Source: Deltaproteobacteria bacterium
Lineage (GTDB): Bacteria > Desulfobacterota > Desulfovibrionia > Desulfovibrionales > Desulfovibrionaceae
Assembly (NCBI GenBank): GCA_025350085.1
Contig: JANXYI010000022.1
Coordinates: 1-7,672 of the forward strand
DNA length: 7,672 bases
Reading direction: 5' to 3'
The notes beneath the pieces are model-generated. The model searched no databases, was not told the DNA's origin, and saw only the letters and a list, made by a program, of their open reading frames with translations. The stretch's first letter is position 1, and each line of letters starts with the position of its first letter. The position numbers were made by a program, and so were the translations under genes. This document shows positions 6,004-7,672 of this stretch, piece by piece.

Positions 6004-6741
6004 TTACTTACGGATGGTGATGTGGATGTGGTGCCGGTGGTCATAGATTTCCTCGGATTTAGCTTTACGGCCTGGACTTTTGCTGTTCGGATCAGCAGGC
6101 TGGAAGTACCCGTCCAGTGGGTCGATGTACGCTTCCACCTCTTTGTTCGCTTCTGCGGCAGTCCTGATTTCCTCAAGCCGCGCCCGCATCGCTTCGCGCT
6201 GGTCTGCGGTCACTTCGGGGCTAACAGCGTCAGAGACTTTTTGGCCATTGACTTGGTTAATGTCCACCGCCCGGCCCTCGCCATGAGGCCCCTTGTCGCC
6301 GGAACGGTAGCCGCTGTTCATGTTGAAGTCGTGAGCACTTGGTGACTTGTCCAGCACGTTTTGCACCTGTTCGCGGGTCTTTGGAGGCAAGGCCTCCGGG
6401 TTCGGATTCTTCTTTCCGGGAACATCATTCTTCGTCGATGCAACCACCCTCCCGCCCTCACTCAGAGGCGCGCGCGGCCTCTGCGCCTGGCCCGTCTGGG
6501 CGGGCGGCGTCACCGGCCCGCGCATCTCGTAGGGCGGCGTGACCTTGCCCCGGTACACCGGGCCGGGCGAAGAGCCGCCGCCCGTTTCGCCGTAGTAGCC
6601 GTGCCAGCCATAGGGCTGCGGCTTGTGGCCCGCGCCGATCTTGGTGCCGCTGGCCGACCCCAGGCTCATTCCGGCGGCGGCTGACTTGCAGTCCTCGCTC
6701 ACCCAGGTCCAAATGCGCTTGTCCGTATTTTCCGTTTCCAT
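6004..6741 (-). CDS. M15/hedgehog-like peptidase-fold protein with Gly/Pro-rich N-terminal region
   Basis: The product is 245 residues, starting at the ATG at 6741. AGGAGG (6748-6753) lies six bases upstream, so I prefer it to the in-frame ATG at 6765. There is no signal peptide or membrane segment. Residues 1-30 (with R-I-W-T-W) are followed by a long Gly/Pro-rich, probably disordered stretch (about 30-110). The C-terminal domain (about 118-245) carries S143-G-Y-R146, H153-G-E-G-R-A-V-D160 and D234-H-R-H-H-I-H240. This matches the S-x-x-R / H-x6-D / H-x-H arrangement of M15-like zinc peptidases, which cut D-amino-acid bonds in peptidoglycan. It heads a two-gene operon with its shorter paralogue and has its own promoter. 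DNA for residues about 28-87 is near 76 % GC, while the rest of the peptidase region is near 58 %. Alternatives are a phage endolysin, a tail-associated hydrolase or a toxin domain; which one cannot be decided here. Confidence 0.6.
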   Translation of the reverse strand: METENTDKRIWTWVSEDCKSAAAGMSLGSASGTKIGAGHKPQPYGWHGYYGETGGGSSPGPVYRGKVTPPYEMRGPVTPPAQTGQAQRPRAPLSEGGRVVASTKNDVPGKKNPNPEALPPKTREQVQNVLDKSPSAHDFNMNSGYRSGDKGPHGEGRAVDINQVNGQKVSDAVSPEVTADQREAMRARLEEIRTAAEANKEVEAYIDPLDGYFQPADPNSKSPGRKAKSEEIYDHRHHIHITIRK

Positions 6742-6747
6742 ATCCGA

Positions 6748-6753
6748 CCTCCT
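6748..6753 (-). promoter_or_regulatory. Shine-Dalgarno site fixing the start at 6741
   Basis: AGGAGG on the minus strand, six bases from the ATG at 6741. The longer reading from 6765 would begin upstream of this site and has no comparable one. Confidence 0.8.
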
Positions 6754-6768
6754 ATGGCCTTTCAATGG

Positions 6769-6798
6769 AATATAGCACGGCTTTTATGGCCGGGACAA
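6769..6798 (-). promoter_or_regulatory. Sigma70-like promoter of the peptidase-like operon
   Basis: In minus sense, -35 TTGTCC (6793-6798) and -10 TATATT (6769-6774, five of six consensus bases) are separated by 18 bp. Predicted transcription start is near 6762, leaving about 20 bases of leader with the SD. The surrounding DNA is about 45-48 % GC, much lower than the genes on either side. Confidence 0.6.
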
Positions 6799-6808
6799 AT
6801 ATCACCCG

Positions 6809-6833
6809 TTATTGGCCGCTAAAAGGACAATAA
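6809..6833. promoter_or_regulatory. Inverted repeat upstream of the promoter, possible operator
   Basis: Arms TTATTGGCC (6809-6817) and GGACAATAA (6825-6833) are complementary at eight of nine positions around a 7-bp spacer, GCTAAAA. The site is centred about 59 bp upstream of the predicted start. GGACAA recurs exactly 32 bp away over the -35 box (6793-6798), about three helical turns, as a further half-site would. The regulator is unknown. Confidence 0.4.
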
Positions 6834-6835
6834 TT

Positions 6836-6849
6836 CCCTGTTGACAGGG
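6836..6849 (-). terminator. Weak hairpin after the terminase gene
   Basis: CCCTG (6836-6840) and CAGGG (6845-6849) form a 5-bp stem, extendable to 6 bp. It lies 14 bases after the terminase stop and in minus sense is followed by AATTATTGTCCTTTT. The stem is short, so it is only a possible terminator, but it fits a break between terminase and the independently promoted peptidase pair. Confidence 0.35.
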
Positions 6850-6863
6850 TTTCTCCCATCCCC

Positions 6864-7672
6864 TCACCCCCGCGCCTGATTCACGCTGCGCGCCTGGCGC
6901 GGACCAGCGGGCCGGTCCGGGGCCAGCAGCCGCCTGCCCTCCCCGGCCCCGAGCATGAGGTATTGCGCGGCCTCGCACACGTGCGAGAAGCGGTTCTTGT
7001 CCGGCGTGTCCACAAAGCGCGCCTCGCCCGCGACCTCCAGGCGGCGGTAGTGCCAGGCCCCGGCCATGCCCTTGCGCAGGGTCACGCAACGCGGCGAGAG
7101 CAGCAGCCCGGGCAGGCCGTCAATGTCGCGCGCGAGCGCCGCGGCCACGGCCTCGCGCCGGAGCAGCGGGTCATTGCTCGGCGCTGGCCGGGCAGGCAGG
7201 CCACAGGCGCGCAGGATGTCAAAAGGGGTGCGCTCGTCGGTCTGGGCCCGGGCCATGCCCGCCGGGTCGCCCCAGATCTCCTGGTTGTGGTTGCCGTAGT
7301 GGTTTCGCAGGAGTTCGCCAAGCAGCCCGGCAAAGCGCAGCATGCCCATGTCGCGGCTGACCAGCTCGTCGAGGATCAGCCAGCGGCCCGAGGCCAGGCG
7401 CTGGGCGATGACCGCGGCCGGGGTCAGGCCAAAGTCCAGGCCCACGTAGAGCGGCAGGCCGTCCACCGGGCTGAGTTCAGCCTGGGCCACGTGCCGGGCG
7501 TCGCTGAACTCCGGGTACACGGGCAGGCCGTCCTGCACAAAACCGTACTGGGCGCAGTAGTACACGCGCACATGGGCCGGGTTCTTGCCCGCCATGCGGC
7601 GCAGGTAGAAGTCCGGGGGCAGGTTGGCCAGATTCTCGGCCGCGGGGTTGGGCACGAAGACGCCCTCCCGCT
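6864..7672 (-). CDS. Phage terminase large subunit, C-terminal nuclease part (5' end outside window)
   Basis: The frame stays open to the right edge, so 268 residues are visible and the GTG at 7655 is not a convincing start (R-E-G-V-F precedes it in frame). Large terminases cut concatemeric phage DNA and pump it into proheads; the ATPase half lies beyond the window. The visible part opens with P-N-P-A-A-E-N-L-A-N-L-P and R-V-Y-Y-C-A-Q-Y-G-F-V-Q-D-G, a linker seen in large terminases. The RNase H-like nuclease follows: Y-V-G-L-D79-F-G-L-T (first acid), W-G-D135-P-A-G (second acid) and S-H-V-C-E233-A-A-Q-Y near the end, where many terminases have H-x-x-D-A-x-x-Y. A Glu there may be normal for this subfamily. 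The gene is followed by a weak hairpin and by peptidase-like genes rather than portal or capsid genes. Confidence 0.85.
   Translation of the reverse strand, partial: REGVFVPNPAAENLANLPPDFYLRRMAGKNPAHVRVYYCAQYGFVQDGLPVYPEFSDARHVAQAELSPVDGLPLYVGLDFGLTPAAVIAQRLASGRWLILDELVSRDMGMLRFAGLLGELLRNHYGNHNQEIWGDPAGMARAQTDERTPFDILRACGLPARPAPSNDPLLRREAVAAALARDIDGLPGLLLSPRCVTLRKGMAGAWHYRRLEVAGEARFVDTPDKNRFSHVCEAAQYLMLGAGEGRRLLAPDRPAGPRQARSVNQARG

Larger units (their letters stand above)
5584..7672 (-). mobile_element. Putative prophage edge or remnant
   Basis: It contains the terminase gene and the lower-GC peptidase-like pair, all on the minus strand and next to housekeeping uvrA. No integrase, tRNA or att-like direct repeat is visible, so neither the left limit nor the element type is fixed. 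The peptidase pair might instead be a separate chromosomal acquisition. Confidence 0.35.

Noticed and set aside
5602..6345. 247-codon + strand open frame across both peptidase-like genes
   Set aside because: No coding character or SD. The minus-strand genes have clear SDs, conserved motifs and paralogy.
1..7672. CRISPR array, tRNA or rRNA gene, insertion sequence
   Set aside because: No regularly spaced direct repeats, cloverleaf, rRNA-like stretch or transposase was seen on either strand. The repeats found are dispersed palindromic units.

Overview
The window looks like a piece of a GC-rich (roughly 65-75 % in most genes) Gram-negative chromosome, most likely a deltaproteobacterium of the Desulfovibrio type. 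Gram-negative is supported by a lipid A deacylase-like outer-membrane protein and a lipoprotein. The Desulfovibrio guess is weaker: it rests on GC content, gene flavour and a GCCTCCGGCGGCC-type intergenic repeat that I associate with that group from memory.

Layout: (1) 2-205, the 3' end of a rhodanese-domain gene (+). (2) 206-396, a convergent intergenic region with a REP-like copy and two palindromes. (3) 397-837, a small lipoprotein gene (-), divergent from (4) 950-2026, an LpxR-family lipid A 3'-O-deacylase-like gene (+). (5) 2074-2253, a small lysine-rich protein gene with a GTG start (-). (6) 2254-2533, a repeat-rich intergenic region. (7) 2534-5440, a complete uvrA (-), flanked by two inverted, almost identical copies of a 43/44-bp REP-like element. 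(8) 5584-5991 and 6004-6741, a two-gene operon (-) of paralogous, probably zinc-binding M15/hedgehog-like peptidase-fold proteins, with lower GC (about 57-58 % over the peptidase domains). Its upstream region (6742-6863) is AT-rich and carries a good sigma70-like promoter and an inverted repeat resembling an operator. (9) 6864-7672, the C-terminal half of a phage terminase large subunit (-), running off the right edge. No gene-free stretch exceeds 300 bases; the longest is 2254-2533.

The left two thirds is ordinary chromosomal housekeeping and envelope sequence. The right part is accessory: a terminase that is not followed by portal or capsid genes, then the peptidase-like pair, which has its own promoter. 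This suggests a prophage edge or remnant beside uvrA.

The most distinctive non-coding signal is a pair of long hairpins (304-346 and 2435-2479). They have identical loops and three compensatory base-pair changes, and each sits in a similar three-part repeat arrangement after genes. The tandem peptidase pair, in which one copy has a signal peptide and has lost the S-G-Y-R motif, is the most interesting coding feature.
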